A stretch of 64,000 bases of DNA. Origin: Chiridota heheva (lineage: Eukaryota; Echinodermata; Holothuroidea; Apodida; Chiridotidae). Both the position numbers and the translations under genes were made by a program. Location of the stretch: the NCBI GenBank assembly GCA_020152595.1, contig JAIGNY010001654.1:332501-396500 (forward strand). The letters are read 5' to 3'. Shown one piece after another: positions 25,815 through 37,439 of this stretch. Positions within the stretch are counted from its first letter, which is position 1. Each line of letters opens with the position of its first letter. Below the pieces are notes generated by a model. That model was not told where the DNA came from. It made no database searches and saw only the letters and a program-made list of their open reading frames with translations.

Positions 25815-26207
25815 CTTAATGTTTGTTTGTCTGTGGATTTTATCATCCTCGGTAGTGTTTGAACCCAGTCACCCTGTTACTAAAACGATAGAAAAAATAT
25901 TTGCGGACCCTTTCTGCCTTTGAGGAATGCACCTGCAAAGAAAACAATTGCGTGAATCAAAATTTTAAAATATAGAACAGGGTGCTTAGTAAGATCGGGA
26001 AAGGTCTTTTAGCTTGGTGTACACTAAAGATTTACCAAAACACTGAGGCACCGTATTTTCCTATATACCAGCCGTATCGAACGTATCGAACTTGTAAATG
26101 TATAGAATATTTGAGTTAACATGATCAATATGGTGTCCGCCTACTGGTTCGAAGGCCCATTAGTCCGAAGGTTTAATAGTCCGAAATAAATGATAAATAA
26201 ATGAATA

Positions 26208-26410
26208 CACACATACATACATACATACATACATACATACATACATACATACATACATACATACATACATACATACATACATACATACATACACACACAC
26301 ATACATACATACATACATACATACATACATACATAAATACATACATACATACATACATACATACCTACCTACCTACATACATACATACACACATGCATAC
26401 ATACATACAT
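26208..26410. repeat. (CATA)n microsatellite
   Basis: Tetranucleotide repeat with CACA and CCTA variants, in the intron of the minus-strand gene at 25162-26883. The Met-Tyr-Val-Cys frames are artefacts. Confidence 0.97.
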
Positions 26411-26601
26411 GGTGATGGTGTTGTTTTGGGATATTTATGGTATGACTAACCCTTCTTAGCCCGTCATCTTCTTATGTTATATCAAATAGTCACTCCCGAT
26501 TTTTCTTGACCGCGTTTAGGGATGTCCGGGCACCCAACTGCCCGATGCACCCTCAGTGGGTTAAGATGAACAATATCAAATCTTTAACAGGTTATGCTTA
26601 C

Positions 26602-26883
26602 CAATTCAGAACGAATCTCGTCAAGTTTCTGCTTCAGATTCACTTGCTTTGTCGTAATTTCAATTGAGTTCTTGGAGTAATCATAATATCTTTCTTCTGT
26701 GTTCTCTACATCCAAAACACTTTCAGTATTTTCCTCTAACACCGGTTTGTCAACTAAAGGAGGAACGATGTAATTATCATTCCTATCTAAATCGAGGGAT
26801 TTTGGAAGACTTTTCCAATTTGTAAGGTTTTCAGACGATATGTGGGCAAAATCTGGCTCACTTGATGTTTTATAAACTTCCAT
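26602..26883 (-). CDS. unrecognised coiled-coil protein, exon 1
   Basis: Minus-strand exon with ATG at 26883-26881 and 94 codons, ending at donor GAATTG|GTAAGC (phase 0). The product starts MEVYKTSSEPDFAHISS, is acidic with a tyrosine cluster (TEERYYDYS), and ends in a heptad-like run LKQKLDEIRSEL that continues into exon 2 (25162-25471). The join is in frame. I do not recognise the protein. The short leucine heptad run recalls leucine-repeat adaptor proteins (LURAP1/FAM89 type), but this is only a loose resemblance. The intron between the exons carries a CATA microsatellite and an unexplained 111-codon open frame (25479-25814). Confidence 0.58.
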
Positions 26884-26899
26884 TTTAAAAGAATGAACG

Positions 26900-27924
26900 A
26901 CGTTCGAAAGTCATAGACTTAAAAGTTATATCCGCAATTAAAATCAAAGGTGTTATTCATTAATCAATTAAAGGGCGCTGATAATCCTTTGAATATTTCG
27001 TCTTATACACATCCGCAACCAAATTACAAGTGACTTATCCTTTCTTTTTTTTTTATTCCACAAAAATACAGTCCAATAAGGTAAAAGTCCAAGAAAAGAT
27101 GCTTGAGCTGGAGTTGTTCACGATCAGAGTCAAAACAAACAGTTCATATAGTGTTTGTTTGGTGATTCCAGATGATGCACATAATCAACAACAAAGACTA
27201 ATAATGACGATCAAAGTATTGTTTGTATATATTGGAAAAATAATAGTTTAATACGTTGTCCAGATTAAAGTTTAACGAAAATTTTGGCTTGTATAAATTT
27301 CATAGCAACGTAGTGGACTCGTAGCTCCATGACTCAAAGCTGGGCGTATCTTGTAGCGTAACCAACAATTTTTGAGAAATGTTATTCATCATTTCAATAT
27401 TCATCTCTTATAATAAAGACTTATCAATCAGTCGTCTATTTGCAATTTTGATATCTATATATAGAATCAAAACTAAAAGAAGGCAATTACTGAATAAGCA
27501 GATAAGATTTAGGTTTATTAAAAGAAAAACTATACCTCCTTGAAAATAGTTTAAAAAAATTCACACGCGACCGTTCAATCTATTTAAAGCTCTTCGCTGT
27601 GTATTGACGCGCCCCTATAGAGAGAGACACAAAGAGGTGTCTTTGAAGTTATCGATCGAAGTGCTTTTTGTACGCTGTAAATCAGTCACTACGTTAAGAG
27701 CTTAAGTCAGAGATCTCACAACAACCTGAAGAGGTGTGAACTTTGCACTGCGTGTGTCATCTGGTCATAGCCTTTTTTAACAAACTAAATGGGAGAAAAT
27801 TCCCCCTATTCCTTTGAATTACCCCCCTTCCCCATGGGTGAGGTTTTTGACCCTAGGAAAACATCTCCTAAAATAGATATATTAAAATGATAAATTAAGA
27901 CCGTCAACTCAACATACAGACTTG
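26900..27924. other. non-genic upstream of the minus-strand gene
   Basis: Probably holds the promoter or 5' UTR of the gene at 25162-26883, but no core promoter motif can be assigned. Confidence 0.35.
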
Positions 27925-28510
27925 GGAAATCTCCTTTAAATTTCGGAAAACTTCCTTCATTTTTGGGAAATTTCCTTCATTTTGGAAAAATAACCATCAA
28001 ATTTCTTCAATTTTAGTGAAATTTGCTTTAATTCTCGGGAAATTTCCTTTATTTTCTGAAAGTTTTTGTTTCAATTTTCAGGGAATTTCCTTCCTTTCTT
28101 GAAAAATTTGCTTTCTTTTTTTGGAAAATTTGCTTATTTAGTGAAATTTCCTTCATTTTCGGGAAAGTTTCTTAAATTTGCCTTCATTTTTGGGAAATTT
28201 TCTTCAATGTTTCTTTATTTTCGTAAAATTTGCGTTAAAGCTCTGGAAATTGTTTTCATTTTTCTGTAAGTTTTTTTAAATTTTCGGGGAATTTCCTTCG
28301 TTTTTTAGAAAAATTTGCATATAAGAATTGGAAAAAATTGGAAAAATGGTAGATTTTTTGAAAATGTTCGTCTTTTTTCGAGGAATTCTTGTTTATTTTG
28401 GGGAAATTTGCCTCATTTTTGTTGCCTCAGCTTGCTACATTTTCATAAAATTTTCTTCAATTTCCGCGTTTTTCTTAGATTTTTTATTCAATTTTCTGGA
28501 AATGTTGCCA
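27925..28510 (-). repeat. degenerate GGAAATTTCCTTCATTTTC array
   Basis: About 25 imperfect units. It is the opposite strand of the array at 11035-11465 in E1, so it is probably a fragment of a related element. Confidence 0.75.
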
Positions 28511-28907
28511 AAATTTCTAATCATTTTACGCCCCCCCCCCCTCCTCTTTATAAATGGTATTTGGACATAAGAGATTCGTATATTTTCTAGGTTTGTTAAG
28601 ACGAAAATGAAATTTTGCTCCCCGGCCCCTCATGCATCCATGTCAAATATCTGCCTAGAATTCTACGCTGCTGACTTTATAAATTGTGTAAAGAGGATAA
28701 TATATATGATGTCCACCCCCACACCCCTCCCCCCTCCAAATTTCTTTTAAAAAGCTATGGCATGTGTTAGGGTTGTGATTGTCATTCACAAAGTAGGGGA
28801 AGGGTGGCCTGGTGACGGAGGTCACAAGTGGATCGGGGGAAAAGTCAAGATCTGCATCTTAAAATCAAATGTTTAAAATGCAGCAAGTTTACAAACATTT
28901 CGAAACC

Positions 28908-28931
28908 TATATATATATATATATATATATA
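28908..28931. repeat. short (TA)n tract
   Basis: About 12 TA units in otherwise featureless DNA. Confidence 0.85.
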
Positions 28932-29079
28932 TCTTATTTGTTAACTTGCTCCCGAATGAACGTACGTGCAGGGTTAGGTCCCGAAAACATTACTCTGAAA
29001 TGCGCAGATGCAAAGCATGCACGTAGACGGGGAGGCGATGAAAATATGCAAAGCTGTAGGCCCTATTTATTTTCAGCAT

Positions 29080-29280
29080 AATTCCCCACATTCAAATTTT
29101 AACACACTTGTGCCCTTATAAAACCAGCTTTGACTATACATGCCTGGTAGTCAAAAAGGTTTTACCAGATTGGCAGATTTTTCAGCATAACTCCCCACAT
29201 TCAACTTTTAACACACTTGTATTAAAGCCAGACAATACGTGCCTGGGAGACAAGAATTACCCGATTGGTTGATTTTCATA
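29080..29280 (+). repeat. tandem duplication of about 100 bp
   Basis: CCCCACATTCAAATTTTAAC and CCCCACATTCAACTTTTAAC begin two copies that also share GTGCCTGG or ATGCCTGG and CAGATTGG or CCGATTGG. Confidence 0.75.
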
Positions 29281-29385
29281 ACATTTTGGTACAAAACGTC
29301 ATTGCCAATTACCTACTGACCTATCTGCCTATCCGCAAATTGTGCTGTCGAAGCAAGCCTGTTTTTATTTCATTCTGGTCCCGAC

Positions 29386-29440
29386 ATGATATGCAAATGT
29401 CAACTTAAAAGCGATTGTGTAGAAGTTATCCACTCGTCAG
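29386..29440 (+). CDS. candidate first exon, unknown protein
   Basis: ATG at 29386 opens MICKCQLKSDCVEVIHSS and reaches donor CTCGTCAG|GTATCT at phase 1. That phase matches the next candidate exon at 29595 (HSS-V-LKDNENLLKK). Short, so weak on its own. Confidence 0.28.
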
Positions 29441-29594
29441 GTATCTTAAAACCTTTAAAAGGTATTTTCGAAACAGAATTAAAAGCAAAAAAACATGGTG
29501 TCAAATGTTTGGCGTCCCGGACTATCAGACTATGGAGACACCAATGGCATAACGTGTCAGATGTTTTGCTATTCGAGTTTTTTTTTCTCGACAG

Positions 29595-29767
29595 TTCTTA
29601 AAGATAATGAAAACTTGCTGAAGAAAATCATCTATCTGAACACAGATGAAATGACGACGCGTGTCCAGCATTTCGGCCAGCTGGTCAGAAGAATAACCAA
29701 AATGATTCGCGGGGTGCATGAAATGAAGCAGGGTCCTGCCTCGTTCTTCATCCTTGATTTCAAAATT
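29595..29767 (+). CDS. candidate internal exon, helical protein
   Basis: Acceptor TTTTTCTCGACAG|TTCTT (phase 1) has a long pyrimidine tract; the best donor is AAAATT|GTATGT. The product VLKDNENLLKKIIYLNTDEM continues TTRVQHFGQLVRRITKMIRG and VHEMKQG. It is strongly helical and coding-like. No family recognised. A weaker donor (CAGG|GTCCTG, phase 1) inside it would match the caspase-like exon at 31813; I would not rely on that. Confidence 0.38.
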
Positions 29768-31354
29768 GTATGTTACGACAGATTTGTTTTTTTAAAGCTC
29801 ACATTGCATTAGTGCTTTGCCCCATAAACATAATTTCTAATGCACCCCTTCCATATATACACACTCTTAGATCCATCCTTAATGTAGGCGAAACAAAGCG
29901 TCAATATTATTCCTTATTTTTCCCCGTTTTAATTCATGTTATTATTTTTTCTCAGTGCGGTACAATTCTAATATCATCTTTTACTAATAATGGTTAGACA
30001 ACTATGCATAGGCGGTTGTAAACAGATCAAGAGATATCAGTCTGATAGTTGGGGGGAAATATAATTGGGAGAGGGTCAAAATATTAACAGTTTTTTAATA
30101 CGATTCAACAAAAACCAATGATTAGCAAAACTTTGGGAGGAGGGGGATGTCCCTTGCCCCTATGGTGAGCAGAAGCGGCGGAAGATGTTTTAAAGTGTAA
30201 GAAGGGAGGGGAGGGGCAGGGGAGCACAGGATCTGAAGGGGTACTTTCCAACTATCGTATTTTATTTTCAAAGCATGTAGCACAGCAATATAGCTTTATA
30301 TGGTCACCCCCCCCCCCTCCCCACCGAAAATTGATACACTTTTATAGGTTCGAACATTACTGGCAACCCATTTTCCCTTCTTTTTTTTATTTACACCTTC
30401 AAAAATTCAAGATATTGTGGTCCAAAATTCGGTAAAATATAACAATTTTATTGAAATCTACAACAATTGTTGAATTGGAAAACGTATAGATCATAAGTCT
30501 TACAATCGGAAGGAGTTCAGACTCATAGATCATGATTAGCCATTGTATGGTTCATGAATCAGAATACTTAATGTATAAAATAATGTGAAAAGCAAAAGGG
30601 TCCTTATGGAGGCCATCATCTTTTTGCTGCTGTGAATAAAATATGTACCTATTTTTAGTATAAATTAGATCAGATGGCCCAAATTCACACCCAGTCTTCA
30701 GTGAATCAGTGGCAAGTGTCCCATTGTATGTTTTTTCTATAACCCAAATTAAACTTGGCGCTCTGTGAGCGAAATTTAAGGTATTTTGCTTGATGTTTGT
30801 GTTATTTTCTCCAACTCTTCAATCTGTCAATTATAAAAAGGGGACTTAAATATATTTTAATATTTTAAATAACACTTTTTTTATTTATTTTTTATTTATC
30901 TCTGTCAGTCTGTAAAGGCATGAAAGCTTTAAATTTAAACTTTACAAAGAACATGGGAAAAGGACACGTCAGTTTATGTCATTACAATGGCCCGGGGGGA
31001 AATAAAAGGTTCTGCCCTGCATGGCCCATTTCAAAGATGGCCCACTAACGAAATTTAGCTTTGTTCGCATACTCTGAAAAGGCCCTGATAAGCTAAAAAA
31101 AAACAAAGGTAAGAAGAGGCGGAAGCTTTTTAAGTATAAAAAAGTCCACAGTATTGTCCAATATGCATAGGGTTGTTGGGCCCCAACTTTGTTCTATGGG
31201 AAATTTTCAGAATAGTGTATGCGCGCGAAGCGAGTGAAATTTCACATTGTCCTTTTAGAAATTTCACATTGTCCTTTCACTGTTTCAGGGCAATATATAT
31301 GAAGAAAAAAGGTTTTCAATGTTTGAACAGTTAAAAAGGCATGTTTTTTCTTTA
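29768..31354. other. non-genic
   Basis: AT-rich with a C-run at 30306-30319. I searched it for a caspase large-subunit exon (SHG, QACxG) and saw none. Confidence 0.4.
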
Positions 31355-31528
31355 AAAGGCACTTGTCCTCTTTGAAAGAGAATTTTTTCTTCTGAAAAAG
31401 GGCATTTTTCCTTCTGAAAAGGGCATTTTTCTCTCAGAAAAAGAGCACTTTTCCTCTCTGAAAAGGGCATTTTTCCTCTCTGAAAAGGGCACTTTTCCTC
31501 TCTGAAAAAGGCACTTTTTAAACTTTTG
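31355..31528 (+). repeat. degenerate ~22-bp repeat CTGAAAAGGGCATTTTTC
   Basis: About eight units with CTCTCTGAAAAGGGCATTTT variants. Confidence 0.85.
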
Positions 31529-31812
31529 AGAAAAGTGTGTGTGTGTGGGGGTGGAAGGGAAGGGGGGGATACATGTCACTGTGCCCCCGGTTCCGCCGCC
31601 TATGATGGTGAGCCACCTATGCAACTGTGGGATCGCATTACAAGCTTGTAAGTGAACACATATTGCTAGATTGCGTAATGCGTTTGCAGTCCTGGTCTTT
31701 TCCCTAAATATACAGATAGTAAATGGTCGCGAAAAGATGCAACAATGACAGTCAAATCGTCAGCACAATGGTAGATCATTGACGGGATTATTTTTGTGTA
31801 TTTTATCACTAG

Positions 31813-31961
31813 GCAAAGAGAGAAGAAGTGGTAAAACAAACGGACGTGAACAACCCCCAAGTGACATGTTCATGTATTCAGTCATTGTGTCCTACAATTG
31901 GTATTTTTCACAACGGAAAGGAGGATCTGGCCTGATGGCACAAAGCTTTGAACAGCATTAC
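31813..31961 (+). CDS. candidate exon resembling a caspase small subunit
   Basis: Acceptor GTATTTTATCACTAG|GCAAAG at phase 1; the frame is open to 32009, with a possible donor CATTAC|GTGGTT at 31962. After a hydrophilic linker (KERRSGKTNGREQPP) comes SDMFMYSVIVSYNWYFSQRK, then GGSGLMAQSFEQHY. The spacing of D.F..YS....Y.W.......GS.....SF recalls the start of the caspase p10 subunit (ADFL.AYST.PGY.SWRN...GSWFIQSLC), and the linker would follow QACxG. Identity is low, and I found no matching large-subunit exon with the SHG or QACxG motifs nearby. It may be a diverged or broken caspase exon, or a chance likeness. Confidence 0.28.
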
Positions 31962-32417
31962 GTGGTTACAGGCATACGAGAAGGGAGTGGGAGGGTAGTT
32001 TCCCACTAAGCCAACTGCAAAGAAGTACACAAGCATACATCCATCGGCGGGATTTGGTTGTGCGAGGGGTATTTTCCTCCACTTTTTCTACATATTTACA
32101 AGTTATATGGTGATTTTTTATCTTATTTTAGGGTGATTTTTTTATTCCCACTTTTGGTAGGCAACTTTCATTTCACGAGTTGCTCCCCATCCCCTACACC
32201 AGGGAAAAACTGCGTGAAGTTTTCTGAGAGGGCGCGGAATGCTCACATGGACGCAAAATTGTCCTGATGATATGTTTTTACACTTTTCAATCTCAACTTC
32301 AGCAATTTGTATAATTACAAAACAAACGTTGTAAAAATTTTCTCCCCAAAGCTTTATTCTTATCCATCAAAAATTTGGAAATTATTCCTGGACCCCAATT
32401 AAAGACACATATTGCAG

Positions 32418-35367
32418 CAGTGGCGTAGGAACAATTTTTTTCTTGGGGGGCTGAAGCTTTATTCCTTCAGAAAACTCGACCCCCATCTCCACCCACAAGC
32501 CTCGTTTTTGGCATGGTTTTATGGGCATGTTTGGCGCTTTGGGCATTTTTTCTTCTTTTTTCCAAAGAAGAATGAAAAAGTGACATTCTTGTTATCTTCT
32601 TTTTAAACTCTAACAGACTTGCTAACAGTCATCATGAAAGGCACAAGTTGTGGTTAACTTGGGGTCCCCAAGCTAAGCCAATAAGAGGCCGTTTCAAATA
32701 CATAAATTTGTTTGTATAGGTCTATCACTTTTTACAAAAAGGATTCAATCGTAGACTCCAAGCCATGGAGCTGAAAAGGGACCAGGCAGATACGCAAAAA
32801 GAAAAGACACGTGTTAGTCTGTAAAACATGTTTATTCAAAATGTCCAAGCTTACATCTATAAAACAACCTTCTTTGACATATCTGAGCATAAGGGAAGCT
32901 GTTTTTAGGTATATCCCGTCAGCCCATGGGATCAATTTAAGTAAGGAGTGTTGTCCAGCATATAACAAAACAGTTCTTTCTCTATGAAAAAGCATTTCTT
33001 TCTCTTTATACATGTACATTTATATTCAAACACTCCTGGGAAAAATAATTATGCTGCCCCCACTCAGAGTCTGCGGTAGCACGCAATTGTTATGTTTAAT
33101 ACAGCTTCGATCAGCTCAAAATGATTATGAGGGGGCTAAGCAGTAATAAAGTCTCCATCGAAATTGCATTACCTTTTTTTTCAACATAATTGAAGAAAGC
33201 AGAACATATGATAATATTATAAACTTATATTATTTAAAGTGGGTATAAATAAGTCTTATAAGGGGTTTTTCGTATATGAGAAGTGGGGGGCTAGAACATA
33301 CTTTAGCCCCCCCCTGAATTTTGACGGGGGTGTGTGCTAAAGCTCCCCCAGCCCCCTCCTCCCGATTTCTACGCCCTTGTATTGCAGTATTGTAGTCAAT
33401 GTGATCCTACATTTAAATATTCGTTCCAAAATGTACCTGCTTACTGTTAGCTGGTTAGTGTGGAATTTTTGGAAAGTTTATCACTTATAAATTTATAATG
33501 ATACCAAAATCACGACAAAAATGCTAAGCCTCAGAGGCGACGGCGTCTACCAGGACTTTGACCCTGGATTTTTTAACTCAATATTAAGCAATTTTATGCT
33601 ATCAAAATCGCGAGAAATGCAGGGCTTCGCCCCGCAGATTTGACACATTTTCAAGTTAAAAACAATTTTCAGCTCTCAAAATTACGTGAAACGTAGGGCT
33701 TTCGGGGGCTTGGCCCTCCTGGGCCCCTACCAGAACTTCGCTCCTAGATTTGACACAATTTAAAGCAATTTTGTGCAATCAGAATCACGAAAAGCGCAGG
33801 GCTTACAGGGTTTAATTCATAAATAGGCACAATTTATAGCAATTTTCTGCTATCAAAATCCCACGAATCGTAGGGCTTCCTGGGGCTTCGCCACGTGGAC
33901 CCCTACCAGGACTTCGCCCCTAGATTTGACACAATTTGAAGCAATTTTTTGCTACCAAAATCACGCAAAGGGCAGGACTTACGGGGCTTAGCCCTAGATT
34001 GGCACAATTTTCGGCAATCAAAATCACGTGAAACGTTGGGCTTTAGGGGACTTCGCCCTGGTCCCTACCAGGACTTCGCCCCTAGATTTAAAGCAATTTT
34101 GTGCTATTACCAGAAATCACGAGAAGCGTAGGGCTTACGGGGGCTAAGTCTCTAGACTGGATACAATTTTAAGCAATTTTTCCGCTATTAAAATCACAAG
34201 AAACGTAGGGCTTATGGGGGCTTAACCCTAGATTGGACACAATTTGAATGAAGCAAGTTTCTGCTATCAAAATCACAAGAAACGTAGGGCGTCCAGGAGC
34301 TTGGCCCCCTACAAGGACGTCGCCTCTAAATTTGACACAAGTTTGAAGCAATTTTGTGCTACCAAAATCACGAAAAGCGTAGGGCTTACGGGGGCTTAGT
34401 CCATAGATAAGACACAATTTTAAGCAATAAAAATCACGTGAAACGTGGGGCTTAGACCCTAGATTTGACACAATTATTAAACAATATTCTGCAATAAAAA
34501 TCACGAGTGAATGTAGGGCTTACGAGGGCTTATCCCCTAGATTAGACACAATTTAAAGCAATTTTGCTGTCAATATCACGTGAAACGTAGGGCTTCCCGG
34601 GACTTTGCTATCAAATTCACGAGAAATGCAGGGCATACGAGGCTGTCCCTAGATTGGACACAATTTTAAGCAATTTTCGGCAATCCAATTCATGTGAAAC
34701 CTAGGGCTTCCGGGACTTTGCCCCCCGGGCCCCTTCCAGGACTTCGCCCCCTAGGATTTGACACATTTTTTTTGCTACCAAAATCATCAAAGGTGCAGGG
34801 CTTCGACAGGAGTTTGAACAATTTTATGTTATCAAACTCATGAGAACAGCATGACTTTCGGGGCATTGTCCCTTGGAGCCCTAAGAGGGCTTCAACCTTG
34901 AGAGTTGACACAATATTAATCATTTTTCTGCTCTCCAAATCGCGAGAAATGCAGGGCTTCCAGCAGATTCGTCCGTAGATTTGACACATTTTAAAGCAAT
35001 GTTTTGCTTCCAAAATGACGAGAAACGAAAGGCTTAGACCCTAGATTTGACACAATTATTCAGCAATATTCTGCGATAAAAATTGCATGAAATGCAGGGC
35101 TTCCGCCTACTGGATCCCTACTATGGCTATGGCTTCGCCCATAAATTTGAAAAACCGATTTTAAGCAATTTCCTAAACGGTGCCATCTAAACGTTGCATG
35201 CAATTTAGATCTCTGTCCCCAACAAGCCAACGTTTAATCTTAGAGCATTTATTATTTATTACCATTATTATTATTTTTAAACACTTATTATTATTTTTAA
35301 AAAAATTCTTTTTGGGGCGGCCAAATGCCCTATCCTTACAGGTGAAACATGACCCACCACGCCACTG
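32418..35367 (-). mobile_element. composite repeat element with CACTG ends (E2)
   Basis: Reverse-orientation relative of E1. Its right edge GACCCACCACGCCACTG and the next ~200 bp are the reverse complement of 10866-11005; its left edge is CAGTGGCGTAGGAAC. The satellite part (33540-35170) is greatly expanded. Other repeat edges inside (near 33300-33390) suggest nested insertions. Confidence 0.55.
33540..35170 (-). repeat. degenerate satellite with GTAGGGCTTCGCCCC motif
   Basis: About 15 units of 80-115 bp. Each has, in some order, AAATCACGAGAAACGTAGGG, a GGGGCTTCGCCCC or GGGCTTAG block, TAGATTTGACACAATTT and AAGCAATTTTCTGCTATCAA. Opposite-strand units occur at 3955-4550 and 11540-11720. Confidence 0.85.
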
Positions 35368-35539
35368 CCGCACACACACTTTCGGTAGGCAAAATCCGCC
35401 AATGAGTGGGTGTATCAGTTTGTAAGTATCAGACAAAATCGTGCCCCTGTTGATCACACGAAATGCATGTGAGCAAGGTCGCTAAATTCCTCAAAAGTGA
35501 GGATGTTAAAATCATAGTATCCTAAAAAGGTGCATAAAA

Positions 35540-35788
35540 TTGTTTGCCTACTATAGCGGAATTTCCGTCTGCTTCAGCAAACCACAGAGCAATGTATCAA
35601 GGGGTCGCGACATACATAAACGTGATCTGCCCACCGAAACTGGGAAAACATCCCCTTGTAGCCTTATTCCCGCCTATGTCAATTGTAGACAGAGTTTGCC
35701 TTTGGGGACATGGATGCCATCTACACATAGCTGGGACTTTCAGGAAAGCAAATACATTCGAGTTGCAACAGTAGCACAGCATGAGTAA
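35540..35788 (+). other. GC-richer block open in several frames
   Basis: At least two plus frames (starting at 35540 and 35544) and one minus frame are open for 75-88 codons, with products such as GKHPLVALFPPMSIVDRVCL and CRQSLPLGTWMPSTHSWDFQ. It could be a former coding exon; neither a family nor good splice signals were found. Confidence 0.2.
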
Positions 35789-36310
35789 AATTTTGAGAAG
35801 CCCCCACCCCCCTCCTCCTTCCTTAAAAACGTAAAATAAAATAAAAAAGATAACATGAAGCAAAAAATTCCCAAACTGTCATACAAAATGGTAATCAATT
35901 ATGTATGGGAGAGCCGTCACACCCATGGGATAAAATACCGGGGTTGTGGGGATGTCACACCACCCCAAATTTTGAGACTCGTCAGTAAATTGGAGACTAG
36001 TCGTTAAAATTAGAGATTAGTCGGTAAATCGGTTATCAGGTTGGTAAAAATGGAATACAAAACAAGACGGACAGTTTGTAGCCAAACTGCCAAGTGATAA
36101 ACCGATTTTCATTATTAATTTTTTTTACAGGGAGGCAGTTATTTTTTCTTCATATGCATGGGATGCTTATTTAAGACCGCTGGTAAATCTGATATTTTAC
36201 GCCCTTCAGTCAATTTAGTTTACTAACGCGCCTGGTACACCGCTACTGCTCGTTCTCAAACATATCGTGCTACTGAGTTTTTTCGTTTTGAGTAGCTAAT
36301 AAAAGTGCTT

Positions 36311-36416
36311 TAAGCCTTACTCCACCAGCACTTTTTTTTTATTGCGCCTGCGAGGTGGGGTCAAAAATGGGGCACCCAAAACGGTGATAATATCACCGTG
36401 TGGTAGAGTAAGGGTT
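36311..36416. mobile_element. ~105-bp inverted-repeat element, copy 1
   Basis: Ends TAAGCCTTACTCCACCAGCA and GGTAGAGTAAGGGTT are inverted. Inside it has GGGGTCAAAAATGGGGCACC and the palindrome CGGTGATAATATCACCG. No protein. Best read as a very short MITE, though the palindrome may be a functional hairpin. Confidence 0.8.
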
Positions 36417-36555
36417 GAGCACAGGCTGATTATTGAAGGGTCCTCTTGTCTTCCGAGCAGTATTCGGGCTCGTTCCGCTTCAGTGACCCAGTGAGCCGCC
36501 CACCAGGACCATGCTGCATATATTTTTGAGTTGGCACACTTGTCGCGGGTTGATT

Positions 36556-36660
36556 AACCCTTACTCTACCAGCATTTTTTTGAAAACACGCTTGGGAGAC
36601 GGGGTCAAAGATGGGGCATCCAAAACGGCGATAATATCGCCGCGTGTTAGAGTAAGGGTT
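36556..36660. mobile_element. ~105-bp inverted-repeat element, copy 2
   Basis: Ends AACCCTTACTCTACCAGCA and GTTAGAGTAAGGGTT, with internal GGGGTCAAAGATGGGGCATC and the palindrome CGGCGATAATATCGCCG. It is 139 bp from copy 1 in the same orientation. The hairpin arm change is compensated on the other arm. Confidence 0.82.
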
Positions 36661-36889
36661 AAACAAGTCAGGAGTAGGTGATGTGCTGATTAATAAGAAC
36701 AGCTGGCGTACTAACTGTCCAAAGTGTGCAAGTTCCGCTGTAATTCTGGGTATTTTAACGAAAGATAACTTTGATTAAATCAGCAGTAGAATCACTTAGA
36801 TGAAATTTTAAACCTCTGATGGACATTTGATAAGAACAGGGGTGACACACAGGGGATCTTGACAGCAAGAGCATGGGTGAGGATGTGCC

Positions 36890-37131
36890 TCAAAATTTGC
36901 AATTTTTCCTCAAAATCTCTGATTTTTGTTTTTGCTCAATGTATCCCACATTTTCCTCAAAATTTCTTACATTTTTACTCAAAATTATCTGACTTTTTCC
37001 TCAAAGATTTTTGGCTCACAACTTTCCCTCAAAAATCTGACTTTTCTCTCAAAACTGTCGGTAATGGGAAGAGGTGGTTTGGATTTGGAAATTTGTATGG
37101 TTCCCCCCTGCAAAAACTTTTATCTATGCCA
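36890..37131 (+). repeat. TTTCCTCAAAATCTCTG array with GCCACTG end
   Basis: Same layout as 10240-10471: degenerate CTCAAAA(A/T)T array, GGGAAGAGGTGGTTTGGATT, then TATGCCACTG. Confidence 0.65.
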
Positions 37132-37439
37132 CTGTTTGGGGAAGGGGATGCTATTTGGGGATAAGCCCCCTCCATAAAAAATGGTTGATGGAATGGAATC
37201 TAAGTGTTTTGCATCTGCTTACCACAGCCCCAAATCTTAACACATGCACACATTAACTTTTGTGATCCCCAGTGGTGATTTGTGATTGTAAACAGCATCC
37301 CGCGTACCAAGCCACTGTAGTTCCTTTGTTTAAGATACAAAAACTAGAAGGGTAAATACTGTCATGGTTCTCATGCCCATGCAAATTTGACACCCATATC
37401 ACATGACCCAGCCAATTATAAAATGACATCTAACACTAA

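Noticed and set aside
26141-26449. Met-Tyr-Val-Cys and His-Thr-Tyr-Ile frames
   Set aside because: They translate the CATA microsatellite.
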